Shown here: positions 33,806 through 42,908 of the stretch, piece by piece | How positions within the stretch are numbered: position 1 is the stretch's first letter | Layout: the number at the start of each line of letters is the position of its first letter | DNA from: Cellulomonas sp. URHD0024 | GTDB taxonomy: Bacteria > Actinomycetota > Actinomycetes > Actinomycetales > Cellulomonadaceae | Reading direction: 5' to 3' | Assembly: GCF_000426185.1 (NCBI RefSeq) | Contig: NZ_KE384506.1 | Span: 189,011 to 253,010, forward strand | Length of the DNA stretch: 64,000 nucleotides | Position numbers and translations under genes: made by a program | The notes under the pieces: generated by a model | The model's database searches: none | Told to the model about the DNA's origin: nothing | What the model saw: the letters and a program-made list of their open reading frames with translations, nothing else

Positions 33806-34057
33806 TGTGTTGCCTCTCGTAGCGCGCCGGCAGATAGACCGGCGGAAAGTCTTACGTGAGGGATCCTCCTGCCGATGATGAAGGAGTCACGACCAACCTC
33901 CGGACGGCCACCCTTCCGTGCAAAGCGCGCAGGGCGGTAGCACCCAGGACATTTGCTGCGATTCGTGCATCTACCCCAGAACAGACGGCTTTGCTCGTGG
34001 GCCGATTGGGTGACGCGCATGTCGGACATGTCCGTCGGACTGCTTGCGCCGCCCGGA
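33806..34057. other. Intergenic region upstream of the secretion operon
   Basis: 252 bases between two minus-strand genes. No supported ORF. A 12-base palindrome CGGACATGTCCG lies at 34023-34034, just past the transporter stop, and could be a regulatory or weak termination site. The region is slightly AT-richer toward 33900-34000. No convincing promoter hexamers were found. Confidence 0.4.
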
Positions 34058-35550
34058 TCAGGAGCGCGCCTGGCGCGGCAGTGCCAGCGCCGCGACGAGC
34101 GCGATCGCTGCGAGCGCCGTCGCCACCCAGAACAGCGCAGAGGATCCCGAAGCCACCGCCGCCCGTGCGGTGGCCTGCACGGTGGCGGGCAGGGCCGCGA
34201 CGCTCTCGGGCGTCAGCGACGCCGCGTCCACCGCGCCCGGCATGGCGGCAGCGACCGTGCTCGAGAACAGGGCGCCCAGTGCACCCGCACCCACGGCGGC
34301 GCCGATCATCCGCGTGAAGCCGGCCGCTCCGGTGGCGGCACCGAGCTCGCCCCCCGGCACGGAGTTCTGCACCAGCACCATGGGCGTCTGGAACAGCAGC
34401 CCGACGCCGAGTCCCGCCAGCACCATGTACGACGCCGTGAGCCAGCCGGACGTATCGACGGTCATCGTGGCAAGGAGCCCGCTCGCGACGATCAGCAGCG
34501 ACGTGCCCAGCACCATGGCCGGGCGGAAGCGTGCCGGGGTCGTGGTCCAGCGGCCGGCGAGCACGGCGACGACGATCGCGGGCAGCAGCAGCGGGAGCAG
34601 CAGGAGGCCGCTGCTGCTCGCCGAACGGCCCTGCACCAGCTGGAGGAACACGGGCAGGTAGTTGATGGCGCTGGTCATGACGGCGCCCATGGCCAGGGCG
34701 AGCACGACGAACGAGAGCGCGACAGAACGGGTGCGGAACAGGTCGAGCGGGAGGACGGGGTGCGCTGCCCGCCGTTCGACGAGGACGAGCACGCCGATGG
34801 CGACCGCGGCGACGAGCAGGGCGGAGGCGACCTGCCACGATCCCCACCCGTACCGGTGGCCGCCCCACGTCGCGGCGAGCACCAGGCCGGAGCTCGCGAA
34901 CACCACCGCGACCAGCCCGGCGACGTCCACCCGGCCGCCGCGCGGGCGAACCGCCAGGTGGACGAACGCGAGCACCCCGGCGATGGAGCCCAGCACGAGC
35001 GGCACGTTCAGCAGGAAGATCCAGCGCCAGCCGAGATGCTCGGTGATGATGCCGCCGACCCATGGCCCGACGATCATCGAGACCGGCGCGATCGCGCCGA
35101 GGATCCCCTGGTAGCGGGCCCGACGGTCGGTGGCGCCACGTCGGCGACCACCGCGAGCAGGCTGGTGAACGTCATGCCGGCCCCGAGGCCCTGGAGAGTC
35201 CGGGCGCCGACGAGGGCCCCGATGCTCGGGGCCAGGCCCGTGAGCACCGAGCCGATACCGAAGGCGACGAGCGCGACGAGGAGCAGTCGCCGCCGCCCGA
35301 ACATGTCGCCGAGCCGGCCCGCGACGACCGTGCCGATGGCCATCGCGAGCAGGTACGACGTGGTGATCCAGGCCAGGTCGGCGAACCCGTCGAGGTCGCC
35401 CGCGATGGTCGGCAGGGCAGTGGCGGCGACGAGCGCGTCCAGCTGGATCGGGACGAGGGCCAGCACGAGGCTGACCATGATGAGCGCGAGCCGCCGGGCG
35501 CTCACGCCGCTCTCGGGCGGGCGCGGTAGCGGCAATGTTGCGGTGACCAT
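34058..35550 (-). pseudogene. MFS drug transporter (EmrB/QacA, DHA2), frameshifted
   Basis: Start MVTATLPLPRPP at 35550; helices 1-4 run through LDALVAATALPTIAGDL, LAMAIGTVVAGRLGDMFGRRRL and GARTLQGLGAGM to VVADVAP. There the frame ends in a false PTVGPATRG tail. The other frame resumes with DRRARYQGILGAIAPVSMIVGPWVGG, the family's motif C region, and continues through ten more helices to the TGA at 34058. One missing base, near 35135, restores a 497-residue protein. If real it inactivates the pump. The TetR gene lies divergently upstream. Confidence 0.8.
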
Positions 35551-35560
35551 GGTCGTGTCC

Positions 35561-35624
35561 TTACTTGTCGACCGGCTAGTAACGATACCGAGGCTAGACC
35601 TCGATACTTGCCGGTCGTCAAGTA
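35561..35624. promoter_or_regulatory. TetR operator region
   Basis: TACTTG (35605-35610) and CAAGTA (35619-35624) form a perfect 6-8-6 palindrome 35 bases before the TetR start. ACTTGTCGACCGG (35563-35575) is also an inverted copy of CCGGTCGTCAAGT (35611-35623) with 12 of 13 matches. Two spaced sites between divergent genes fit repression of both. Confidence 0.7.
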
Positions 35625-35658
35625 GGCTTCCTGAGGAGCGTCACAGGAGGAGGAGCCC

Positions 35659-36228
35659 ATGCCCCGCGACGGGAGCGCGACGAGAGAGCGGATCGTGTCG
35701 GTCGCGATGCGTCGGTTCGTCGAGCACGGCTACGACAAGACGTCGCTGCGTGAGATCGCCGACGAGGTCGGCGTGACCAAGGCGGCGTTGTACTACCACT
35801 TCCGCACCAAGGAGGACATCGTCGGCCGTGCGATGTCCGGGTACGCCGAGCGCTTCGAGGAGCTGGCGGCGTGGGCGCGCGACGAGCCGCCGGGCTGCGC
35901 CCGCGACGAGCGGCTGGTGGACGAGCTGCTCACCCTGGTGCAGTCCGACGGCGGGATAATCCTGCGCTTCGGGCAGACGAACCCCGCGGTCGTCGAGCGC
36001 AGCGAGTTCGGCGGGATGCAGCTCGGCGTCCTGCGCACCCTCGTCTCGGCGATCGCGGGGGAGGACCCCACTCCGGAGGCGTCCCTGCGGGCGACGTTGC
36101 TGTTCGCGGCGCTCATGCTCGGCGCCGTCGGAGGGGAGTCTCCGTTGCCGATCGGCGGCGACCAGGAGGCCCGGACCGCGGCCGCCCGCGCCGTTGCCCT
36201 CGACCTGCTGGCGCCGCTCCGCACGTGA
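35659..36228 (+). CDS. TetR-family repressor
   Basis: 189 residues. The HTH is standard: RERIVSVAMRRFVEHGYDKTSLREIADEVGVTKAALYYHFRTKEDIV (about 9-55, printed here in parts as RERIVSVAMRR and VTKAALYYHF). Confidence 0.85.
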   Translation: MPRDGSATRERIVSVAMRRFVEHGYDKTSLREIADEVGVTKAALYYHFRTKEDIVGRAMSGYAERFEELAAWARDEPPGCARDERLVDELLTLVQSDGGIILRFGQTNPAVVERSEFGGMQLGVLRTLVSAIAGEDPTPEASLRATLLFAALMLGAVGGESPLPIGGDQEARTAAARAVALDLLAPLRT

Positions 36229-36253
36229 GTCGCCTGACGCTGGCCGGCCGGCC

Positions 36254-36610
36254 TCAAGCGATGGGCTCCCAGAGCTCGATCCGGTTGCCCTCGGGGTCGG
36301 TGACCCACCCGAACCGGCCGACCCCCTCCATGGCCTCGGGCTCACCGAGGACTGAGGCGCCCTTGGCCCGGAGCTGCGCGAGCATCGCGTCCAGGTCGCG
36401 GACCCGGAAGTTGAGCATCGTCTGCTGGGTGCGGGACCCGAAGTAGTCGGTGTCCGGGTCGAACGTCGCGAACACCGTCGGCCCCGCCGCCGGGAACCAC
36501 AGACCGTTCTCGTCGGCGTCCAGGCCGAGGAACTCGCGGTACCAGGCGCCCAGTGCCGCGGGGTCTGCCGCTCGGATGAACACTCCGCCGATCCCGACCA
36601 CGCGTTCCAT
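36254..36610 (-). CDS. VOC (glyoxalase) family protein
   Basis: 118 residues forming one VOC module. It begins GIGGVFIRAADPAALGAWY, the usual first beta-alpha unit, and ends FGWVTDPEGNRIELWEPI, where the Glu of the ELW motif is a metal ligand in active members. The ATG at 36610 is used; an upstream GTG or ATG would add three residues (MVP). It may bind or modify a small molecule. It is convergent with the TetR gene and has no obvious operon partner. Confidence 0.85.
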   Translation of the reverse strand: MERVVGIGGVFIRAADPAALGAWYREFLGLDADENGLWFPAAGPTVFATFDPDTDYFGSRTQQTMLNFRVRDLDAMLAQLRAKGASVLGEPEAMEGVGRFGWVTDPEGNRIELWEPIA

Positions 36611-36680
36611 GGGCACCATCGTGTCAGGAGCGGGACGGCGACGGGCCGGCGCCCCGCGGGACGCCGGCTCGTCGGAACGA

Positions 36681-37361
36681 TCACGCGCGGCGCAGCCAGT
36701 GCCAGGCGAGGGCGCCGAGCCAGAGGTCGAAGCCGAGCGTGCTCAGCGCGAGGACCGGGAACAGTCCGCCCGCGACCAGGGTCGCACTGCCGACGAGGCT
36801 GATCGCGATGAGCACGAGTCCCATCCGGCGCAGCCCCGGCGCCACGTTCTCGGCGCGCAGCCCGAGCACGACGGCACCGATGAAGAACACGCGCGGGAGC
36901 ACCGAGAACGAGAGCGAGAACGGGGCGACGGCGTCCCAGCCGGCGAACGTGGCCAGGTCGCCGCCCGCGGAGGCCGCCTCGACGGTGACGTCGTGCAGGA
37001 CAGCCGCGAGCGGCCAGATCAGCGCGAGCAGAGTGCCGGCCGCCACCGCGACGGTGGCCAGGACGCCCGTGCCGTCGGCTCTGCGCAGGCGCAGGTGCAC
37101 CGCCCCGAGGAAGCCGAGCAGCAGCGTCCCGGCGATCATGAAGACGAAGTTGCCGATCTTGTAGGCGCTCGCACCCTCGAGCATCCGAGCGCCCCGTTCC
37201 AGCGGTGGGTCGTCGGGTGAGCCGGCGTTCGGGAGCACGAGGAGCGCCATCACGATCATCACGACGACCTGGCTGAGCGGGAACGCCAGGCCGAACCGGG
37301 TGCTGAGGCGTTCGACGTCGAGGGTGGAGCGGGTGTCTGTCGGGGCGGTGAGAGCGGTCAT
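36681..37361 (-). CDS. Integral membrane protein of unknown function
   Basis: 226 residues with six predicted hydrophobic helices (about 25-44, 70-90, 98-118, 140-165, 178-198 and 203-222) and a polar N-terminus. An extracytoplasmic loop carries PNAGSPDDPPLERGARML. It resembles generic actinobacterial DUF-type membrane proteins, but I recognise no family. The two-component pair follows on the other strand after a 200-base gap (37362-37561) in which I see only the histidine kinase -10 box. Confidence 0.75.
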   Translation of the reverse strand: MTALTAPTDTRSTLDVERLSTRFGLAFPLSQVVVMIVMALLVLPNAGSPDDPPLERGARMLEGASAYKIGNFVFMIAGTLLLGFLGAVHLRLRRADGTGVLATVAVAAGTLLALIWPLAAVLHDVTVEAASAGGDLATFAGWDAVAPFSLSFSVLPRVFFIGAVVLGLRAENVAPGLRRMGLVLIAISLVGSATLVAGGLFPVLALSTLGFDLWLGALAWHWLRRA

Positions 37362-37561
37362 GGCGGGGATCCTTGGGTCTGGGTCGATGCCGGCGGTCAG
37401 CCGGCACGGACGACGCTAGGAACCGGCGTCGGCACGCCGCATCGACCCGCGGACCGCTTCTGCGCTCAGCCCGCGACCGCCCGTCGGCTCGGCCCGGGAT
37501 GACCGACGCTCAGCCCTCGGGGTGAGGCGCGACGCCGGGACCTGCTCGTACGCTCGCGTTC

Positions 37562-38674
37562 GTGGACAGTGCGTTGGACCGGACGCTGACCAGGGCGGGC
37601 ACGAACCGCCTGGACGCAGCGCTCGCCGTCGTGCTCGTGCTCGCGGGCCTCGCGCAGACGCTCGTCTCGCCGATCACCGACGGCGCGCTCGGCATCGTCT
37701 ACGTGCTCGGCTCGCTGCTGCCGCTGGCGTGGCGGCGCACGCGCCCGGTCGAGTCGGCGCTCGCGTCCAGCGCGTTCTGGCTCATCCCGCTCGACGGCTA
37801 CCCGCTGTTCGGGTTCGTCGCCGTGATCCTGCAGTTCTACGCGCTCGGCTGCTACGCCTCGCCGCGCTGGGCGGTCGTCCTCACCGCGGCGTGGGCCTCG
37901 GCTGCGTCGGTCGTCGGGACGCTGCTCGGTCCCGAACCGCCCGTCTCGTCGGTCGGCGGTGTCCTGGCCGTCGTCGCGCCGGTCCTCGTCGGGCAGGTGG
38001 TCGCGCGGCTCCGGGACCAGAACGCGCGCCTCGCGCGGCTCACCGACGAGCTGCGCGACGAGCGCCGCCGCGCCGAGGAGTCCGCGGTCGGCGCGGAGCG
38101 GGCGCGGATCGCCCAGGAGCTCCACGACGTGGTCGGGCACGAGGTCACGCTCATCGCCATCCAGGCGGAGGCCGCGCAGGCGGCGCTGCGGCTCGACCCG
38201 TCCCGCGCCGCGGCGCCCGTCGAGACGATCCGCCAGACGGCCCACCGCACCCTCACGGAGATCCGCGGAGTGCTCGGGGTCCTGTCGCCGGACGGCGACG
38301 CCGGGCACGAGGACATCCGTGAGCTCTCCCGACGAGCGGCCGCGGCCGGCATCGCCCACACGCTCACCGTCGTCGGGGAGCCGTGGAACGACCAGTCACC
38401 GGCGACCGCGGCCGTCGAGCGTGTCGTGCGCGAGTGCCTGACCAACGCGGGCCGGCACGCGGCCGGCAACGAGGCCGCACTGACCGTCACGTGGACCGGC
38501 GACGAGGTCACGGTCGAGTCGGCGAACGCGGCGGCCGCACCGACCGACCCGCTTCCCGGTCGCGGCCTGACGGGCATGCGGCACCGCGCGGAGCTGTTGG
38601 GCGGCAGCTTCGAGGCGAGGGTGCGCGACGGCAGGTTCGTCGTGCGGGTGGTCGTGCCGGACGGTGCGCGATGA
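37562..38674 (+). CDS. Two-component histidine kinase (NarL-partner type)
   Basis: 370 residues. About five membrane helices fill the first 140, followed by a short coiled coil (RLRDQNARLARLTDEL). The HisKA_3 domain has ARIAQELHDVVGHEVTLIAI with the phosphoacceptor His. The HATPase domain has ECLTNAGRHA (N box) and GRGLTGMRHRAELLGG. No extracytoplasmic sensor domain is seen, so the signal may be membrane-related. TACGCT lies seven bases before the GTG at 37562, suggesting a leaderless mRNA. ATGA overlaps the regulator gene. Confidence 0.9.
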   Translation: MDSALDRTLTRAGTNRLDAALAVVLVLAGLAQTLVSPITDGALGIVYVLGSLLPLAWRRTRPVESALASSAFWLIPLDGYPLFGFVAVILQFYALGCYASPRWAVVLTAAWASAASVVGTLLGPEPPVSSVGGVLAVVAPVLVGQVVARLRDQNARLARLTDELRDERRRAEESAVGAERARIAQELHDVVGHEVTLIAIQAEAAQAALRLDPSRAAAPVETIRQTAHRTLTEIRGVLGVLSPDGDAGHEDIRELSRRAAAAGIAHTLTVVGEPWNDQSPATAAVERVVRECLTNAGRHAAGNEAALTVTWTGDEVTVESANAAAAPTDPLPGRGLTGMRHRAELLGGSFEARVRDGRFVVRVVVPDGAR

Positions 38675-39318
38675 CGCGTGTTCTCGTCGTCGACGACCAG
38701 GACCTGGTCCGGCAGGGGCTGCGGATGATCCTCGAGCTGGCCGGGGTAGACGTCGTCGGCGAGGCGCGGGACGGCGAGGCCGCGGTGCAGGCGGCGGCGC
38801 GACTGCGCCCGGACGTGGTGCTCATGGACCTGCGGATGCCCGGCGTCGACGGCGTCGAGGCGACCCGACGGATCGTCGCGTCGGGGGAGGCGCGCGTCAT
38901 CGCGCTGACGACGTTCGACGTGGACCAGAACGTGGTCGACGCGCTGCGCGCCGGGGCGGTCGGCTTCCTGCTCAAGGACGTGACGTCCGACGGGCTCGTC
39001 GACGCGGTGCGCCGGGCGGAGGCGGGCGAGCCGGTGGTCGCCCCCGCGGTCCTGGCGCGGATGATGGACCACTTCGCGGCCCGGCCACCGGTCCCTACGG
39101 TGCGGCCGCCGGGTCTCGACGAGCTCAGTGAGCGCGAGCGTGAGGTGCTGGCCCTCATCGGTGCGGGTCGCTCGAACACCGAGATCGCGCACGCCCTCGT
39201 CATCAGCATGGCCACGGTCAAGACGCACGTGCGGCACGTGTTCGCCAAGCTCGGGCTCCGCGACCGCGCCCAGGCCGTCGTCGCCGCCCGGGACGCTGGC
39301 CTCAACGCACCCGAGTGA
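38671..39318 (+). CDS. NarL/FixJ-family response regulator
   Basis: 215 residues. The receiver domain has the acidic pair in VLVVDDQDLVRQGL, phosphoacceptor Asp in VVLMDLRMPGVDG, Thr in ALTTFD and Lys in GFLLKDV. The C-terminal LuxR-type HTH is LSEREREVLALIGAGRSNTEI, then a recognition helix in VKTHVRHVFAKLGL. It is the partner of the preceding kinase. Targets are unknown. Confidence 0.92.
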   Translation: MTRVLVVDDQDLVRQGLRMILELAGVDVVGEARDGEAAVQAAARLRPDVVLMDLRMPGVDGVEATRRIVASGEARVIALTTFDVDQNVVDALRAGAVGFLLKDVTSDGLVDAVRRAEAGEPVVAPAVLARMMDHFAARPPVPTVRPPGLDELSEREREVLALIGAGRSNTEIAHALVISMATVKTHVRHVFAKLGLRDRAQAVVAARDAGLNAPE

Positions 39319-39430
39319 GCCGCCTGGAAGGTTCACCCGGGAATTTCTGACCCACCTCTCAGTCCGGCGCGGGCCCGGTCGATGGACGGAGCGAGGCCAC
39401 CCGTCTCGCCCGCGCCCTCAGAGGATTCCG

Positions 39431-41047
39431 ATGAGCACCGTCGAATCGCAGTCCGCCCCGCGTCGCCGACGACTGCTCGCAGACCTGTCCGTCCGGACCA
39501 AGATCCTTGCGACGGTCGCCGTCCTGGCGGTCGCCTCCGTCGGCAGCGGTGCCTACGTCGTCGTGGCCCTGCGCGCGACCGCCGCCACCGCCAACCAGCT
39601 CACCCAGATCCAGACGACGTACGACCAGGCGATGGACGACCTGCACGAGTACTCGCTGGAGGACCGCGTCCTCATCGGCGACATCGCTGCCGTCCCCGCC
39701 GGCGACCTGGAGACGGCGTGGCTCGACGACCTGCAGCGGATCAACGCCGACATCGAGGTAAACCGGCAGATCATCCTCAAGTCCGAGGCCGCCGACTGGC
39801 CGACGTGGACGACCTTCGACGACGCATTCACCGCCTGGACAGAGTTCCGCGACTCGACCCTGGTTCCTGCCGCGACCAGCGACCAGCCCGGTGCCTTCAC
39901 CGACGCGGCGCCGATGGACGACGTGCTCGTCTCTACCTACACGAGCGCCTTCACGAACTTCAAGACCCACGTCGACACCAAGATGGACCTGCTGGACGAG
40001 CAGACCAAGGAACGCTCCAGCTCCGCGATCAGGGGATTCATCACGCTCCTCGGTGCAGGCGTCGTCGCCGCGGGCCTCCTGAGCCTGCGGGTCGCGTCGC
40101 GGATCAGCCGTTCCGTGCGGGAGGTGCAGACGTCCCTCGACGCGATGGCGCACGGCGACCTCACCGTCCGGGCGCCTGTCCGGTCCGCAGACGAGATCGG
40201 CCGGATGGCCGTCTCGCTCCACGTTGCCCAGGGGGCCATGTCCGACACGCTCGGTGCCGTCTCGGCCGAGGCCGACCGGGTCGGGGCCGGGGCCGACGAG
40301 CTGTCGGTCGCGGTCGCCGACGTCTCCGCGGCATCCGAGGAGACCTCCACGCAGACCGGCGTCGTCGCTGCGGCGGCCGAGGAGGTCTCCCGCAACATCC
40401 AGGCGGTCGCGGCGGGAGCGGCGCAGATGGGCGTCAGCATCCGCGAGATCGCCGAGAGCGCGAACGACGCGGCATCCGTGGCGGAGCGGGCGACGAGCAC
40501 CACCACGGCCGCGACGAAGACGATCGCTGCGCTCGGGGAGTCCAGCAAGGGGATCGGCAACGTCATCAAGACCATCACGGCGATCGCGGAGCAGACCAAC
40601 CTCCTGGCGCTCAACGCGACGATCGAGGCAGCACGAGCGGGCGAGGCCGGCAAGGGTTTCGCCGTCGTCGCAGGCGAGGTCAAGGAGCTCGCCCGGGAGA
40701 CGGCCGACGCCACCGAGGACATCGCGCGTCGGATCGCGCTGATCCGGAGCGACAGCTCCGACGCCGTGGGCGCAGTGAAGGAGATCGGCGACATCATCGC
40801 CCAGATCAACGACTTCCACCTCACGATCGCCTCGGCGGTGGGGCAGCAGACCACCACGACGAACGAGATGGCGCGCAGTGCGGTCGAGGCCGCGACCGGG
40901 GCGACGCAGATCGCGGGGAACATCACCGGTGTGGCCACGGCGGCCGCCTCGAACGCGTACGTCGTGAATGACGCCCGTTCCAGCGTCGCGACCCTCGTCG
41001 CCTCCTCCGCCGAGCTCCGTGAGGCCGTCTCCCGGTTCACGCGGTAG
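39431..41047 (+). CDS. Methyl-accepting chemotaxis protein
   Basis: 538 residues. A first helix (ILATVAVLAVASVGSGAYVVV) is followed by a ~150-residue extracytoplasmic four-helix-bundle sensor and a second helix (FITLLGAGVVAAGLLSLRV). A HAMP domain (about 228-280, with LTVRAPVRSADEIGRMA) precedes the signalling domain, whose hairpin tip reads IAEQTNLLALNATIEAARAG. It transmits signals to CheA/CheW, so the organism is probably motile. No chemotaxis genes are adjacent. RBS GAGGA precedes the ATG. Confidence 0.92.
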   Translation: MSTVESQSAPRRRRLLADLSVRTKILATVAVLAVASVGSGAYVVVALRATAATANQLTQIQTTYDQAMDDLHEYSLEDRVLIGDIAAVPAGDLETAWLDDLQRINADIEVNRQIILKSEAADWPTWTTFDDAFTAWTEFRDSTLVPAATSDQPGAFTDAAPMDDVLVSTYTSAFTNFKTHVDTKMDLLDEQTKERSSSAIRGFITLLGAGVVAAGLLSLRVASRISRSVREVQTSLDAMAHGDLTVRAPVRSADEIGRMAVSLHVAQGAMSDTLGAVSAEADRVGAGADELSVAVADVSAASEETSTQTGVVAAAAEEVSRNIQAVAAGAAQMGVSIREIAESANDAASVAERATSTTTAATKTIAALGESSKGIGNVIKTITAIAEQTNLLALNATIEAARAGEAGKGFAVVAGEVKELARETADATEDIARRIALIRSDSSDAVGAVKEIGDIIAQINDFHLTIASAVGQQTTTTNEMARSAVEAATGATQIAGNITGVATAAASNAYVVNDARSSVATLVASSAELREAVSRFTR

Positions 41048-41056
41048 CGAACGGTG

Positions 41057-41083
41057 CGCCCGGACCCGGACCGGGTTCGGGCG
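41057..41083. terminator. Bidirectional terminator hairpin
   Basis: CGCCCGGACCC (41057-41067) pairs with GGGTTCGGGCG (41073-41083) with one G-T pair, 9 bases after the chemoreceptor stop and before the convergent peptidase stop. Confidence 0.65.
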
Positions 41084-41106
41084 TCGACGCACGGTCGTCG
41101 CCCGAG

Positions 41107-41637
41107 TCACCACCCCCACGACGAGTCGGGGTGCATCTGCGGGCACTGCGTGAGGCCGTCGGGGAGCTTCTCGAAGTGCCAGACCTCGTTGGCGTAGGTC
41201 CGGCACAGGCCGAACTCGACCCCGTGCTGGCCGAGCCACAGCGCGCCGGCCGTCGGGCCCACGTCCAGCGCCAGGCCCTGCACGTGGGGCGACGACTCCG
41301 GCGGGAGCACCCACCGGTGGGCTTCCTGCGCGGAGCCGTGCTTCGTGACCGCCTCGTCGACGAGCCGTTGCTGTTCCGCCACCGACCGCCTGCCGGAGGT
41401 GATCGTCAGGACGACCCCGTCCTTCGACGCGGCGTCCTGGGCGGCAGCGAACCGGGCGGCGAGCTCGGCGTCGACCCCGTCCTCGGTGGTCGTGGGCTTC
41501 TGGCCCGCATCCGCGCTCGGCGGGCTGGACAGCTGTGTCACGACGAAGAGGGCGACGACGGCGAGCGCCGCGGTCCCCACGACGACGGCGTAGCGTCCGC
41601 GGTGGGTCAGCCTCCGGGGCACCACGTAGAGGGTCAT
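41107..41637 (-). CDS. VanY-like D-alanyl-D-alanine carboxypeptidase (M15B)
   Basis: 176 residues. After a short cytoplasmic tail comes a membrane anchor (YAVVVGTAALAVVALFVVTQL) and a catalytic domain with TSGRRSVAEQQRLVDEA, the zinc site HVQGLALDVGP (His and Asp) and the EVWHFE motif (catalytic Glu, zinc His). It trims the terminal D-Ala of peptidoglycan stem peptides outside the membrane. The ATG at 41637 is preferred to the longer frame. Confidence 0.88.
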   Translation of the reverse strand: MTLYVVPRRLTHRGRYAVVVGTAALAVVALFVVTQLSSPPSADAGQKPTTTEDGVDAELAARFAAAQDAASKDGVVLTITSGRRSVAEQQRLVDEAVTKHGSAQEAHRWVLPPESSPHVQGLALDVGPTAGALWLGQHGVEFGLCRTYANEVWHFEKLPDGLTQCPQMHPDSSWGW

Positions 41638-41815
41638 GCCCTCAGGTTCGAGGACGTGCGGGGTCCAGCACATCAGCCCTGAGACGCGGTTCCTGTCCGC
41701 CCGGAGACCTACGTGCTCGTCGGTGGACCGAGCTCGTCGGCCCCGCGCACGAGGGCGTCGAGGTCCGCGACCGGGCCGACAGCCCTCCGATCAGTGACTC
41801 GCAGGAGTGGGACCG

Positions 41816-42406
41816 TCAGGGCTGGTCCCAGGTGACCGACCCGATCATCGCCTCGACGCTGCTGGAGTATGCGGCGTTGCCGACCGGGTGCAGGTACCCG
41901 AACGCGTAGGTGTAGCCGCCGTGGTCCACCACCCAGTCGGTCAGGTGCGGTGGTCCCGACTTCCCTACGGTGCGGTAGACGCGGACCAGCTCGCCGCTCG
42001 GTGAGTCGACTCGGGTCGCGCCGAAGCTGAGCAGGTCGTGCTTCGTCCCGAGCGTGCGGGCGACGGCGTGCCGCGCACCGCCGGTCTTGTCGACGGCCCC
42101 GAGGCAGGCCCACAGGGTGTAGTGGTGTGGGGCGAGCTCGATCGCGGTGTTCCCGGCCGGGCGCGCGGGGCTGGTGGCGGTAGCGGGGGTCTTGACCGTG
42201 AGGCCCGGGCAGCCGTCGACCTGCTCGACGTGGCGCGGCGCTGCCAGCGCGACCGCAGGGTCGACGGCCAGCGTCTCGGTGGGCCAGAGCTCAGGGTCGA
42301 GTCCGTGCTTCTCCGGCCACAGCGCGACGAACGCCGCACCGGCGCTGCCGACGAGCGCCGTGGCCAGACAGATCGAGATGGCGATGTTTCTGGTTCTGCG
42401 ACGCAC
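41816..42406 (-). CDS. Exported or membrane-anchored protein of unknown function
   Basis: 196 residues from the GTG at 42406. An N-terminal signal anchor (RRRTRNIAISICLATALVGSAG) precedes a soluble domain with two cysteines (QVDGCPGLTV, LWACLGAV), HHYTLWACLGA and GGYTYAFGYLHPVGN. No family recognised. It follows the VanY-like gene on the same strand after a 178-base gap (41638-41815) that holds nothing I can support. Confidence 0.7.
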   Translation of the reverse strand: MRRRTRNIAISICLATALVGSAGAAFVALWPEKHGLDPELWPTETLAVDPAVALAAPRHVEQVDGCPGLTVKTPATATSPARPAGNTAIELAPHHYTLWACLGAVDKTGGARHAVARTLGTKHDLLSFGATRVDSPSGELVRVYRTVGKSGPPHLTDWVVDHGGYTYAFGYLHPVGNAAYSSSVEAMIGSVTWDQP

Positions 42407-42563
42407 GCTGCCCCCTGTTCGGCGACGAGCCTAGGGCCGCTGTCGCCGATGTCCTGACGCCCCTCACCCGTTCGGCCGACGTCCGGGCCGTCCTGTCCCC
42501 GTCGCGGGTTGGCGTGCTCGTGCCTACGCTCGGAGTCTTCGACCGAACACCTGGAGGTCCGCC

Positions 42564-42875
42564 ATGAAGAGGATCGCGTTCGCCCTCGGCGTCGCAGTCG
42601 GCTATCTGTTCGGCACCGCGTCCGGGCGTCGACAGCTGGCGAAGTTCCGTGTCTGGGCGTCGGACGTCTGGGCCGACCCGCGCGTCCAGGGGTACGTGCA
42701 GGAGTACGAGGCGCAGGCCGCCGCCTTCGCGAAGCAGCAGGGCACCGCGCTCTGGGAGAAGGCCGTCGACACCGCCAAGAGCGCCATGCCCGGATCGACG
42801 ACGAGTCCCGAGGACACGATCGTCGCGCCCGTGCTGGACGCGGACGACGCGAACCCCGGTGCCGGCCTCCGTTGA
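42564..42875 (+). CDS. Small YtxH-like protein
   Basis: 103 residues. The start MKRIAFALGVAVGYLFGTASGRRQLAKF is a glycine-zipper membrane segment with GxxxGxxxG spacing followed by a basic boundary, as in YtxH-like envelope proteins. The remainder is helical and charged. GGAGG lies six bases ahead of the ATG. Function unknown. Its stop codon lies inside the -35 box of the next gene. Confidence 0.75.
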   Translation: MKRIAFALGVAVGYLFGTASGRRQLAKFRVWASDVWADPRVQGYVQEYEAQAAAFAKQQGTALWEKAVDTAKSAMPGSTTSPEDTIVAPVLDADDANPGAGLR

Positions 42876-42908
42876 CATGTGACTAATGAGTCACCTATTG
42901 TCGTCGGT
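42872..42908 (+). promoter_or_regulatory. Leaderless promoter with operator in the spacer
   Basis: TTGACA (42872-42877), 18-base spacer, TATTGT (42896-42901), then seven bases to the ATG at 42909. The spacer contains the palindrome GTGACT-AATG-AGTCAC (42879-42894), placed so that a bound repressor blocks RNA polymerase. The ArsR domain of the downstream gene is the obvious candidate. Confidence 0.75.

Noticed and set aside
33740..35140. Programmed frameshifting at the two broken genes
   Set aside because: No slippery heptamer or downstream stem was seen at either site, and both fit a simple one-base loss.
42879..42908. Upstream GTG start (42879) of the ArsR-SRPBCC gene
   Set aside because: The GTG is part of the operator palindrome and lies between the -35 and -10 boxes, so it would not be transcribed.
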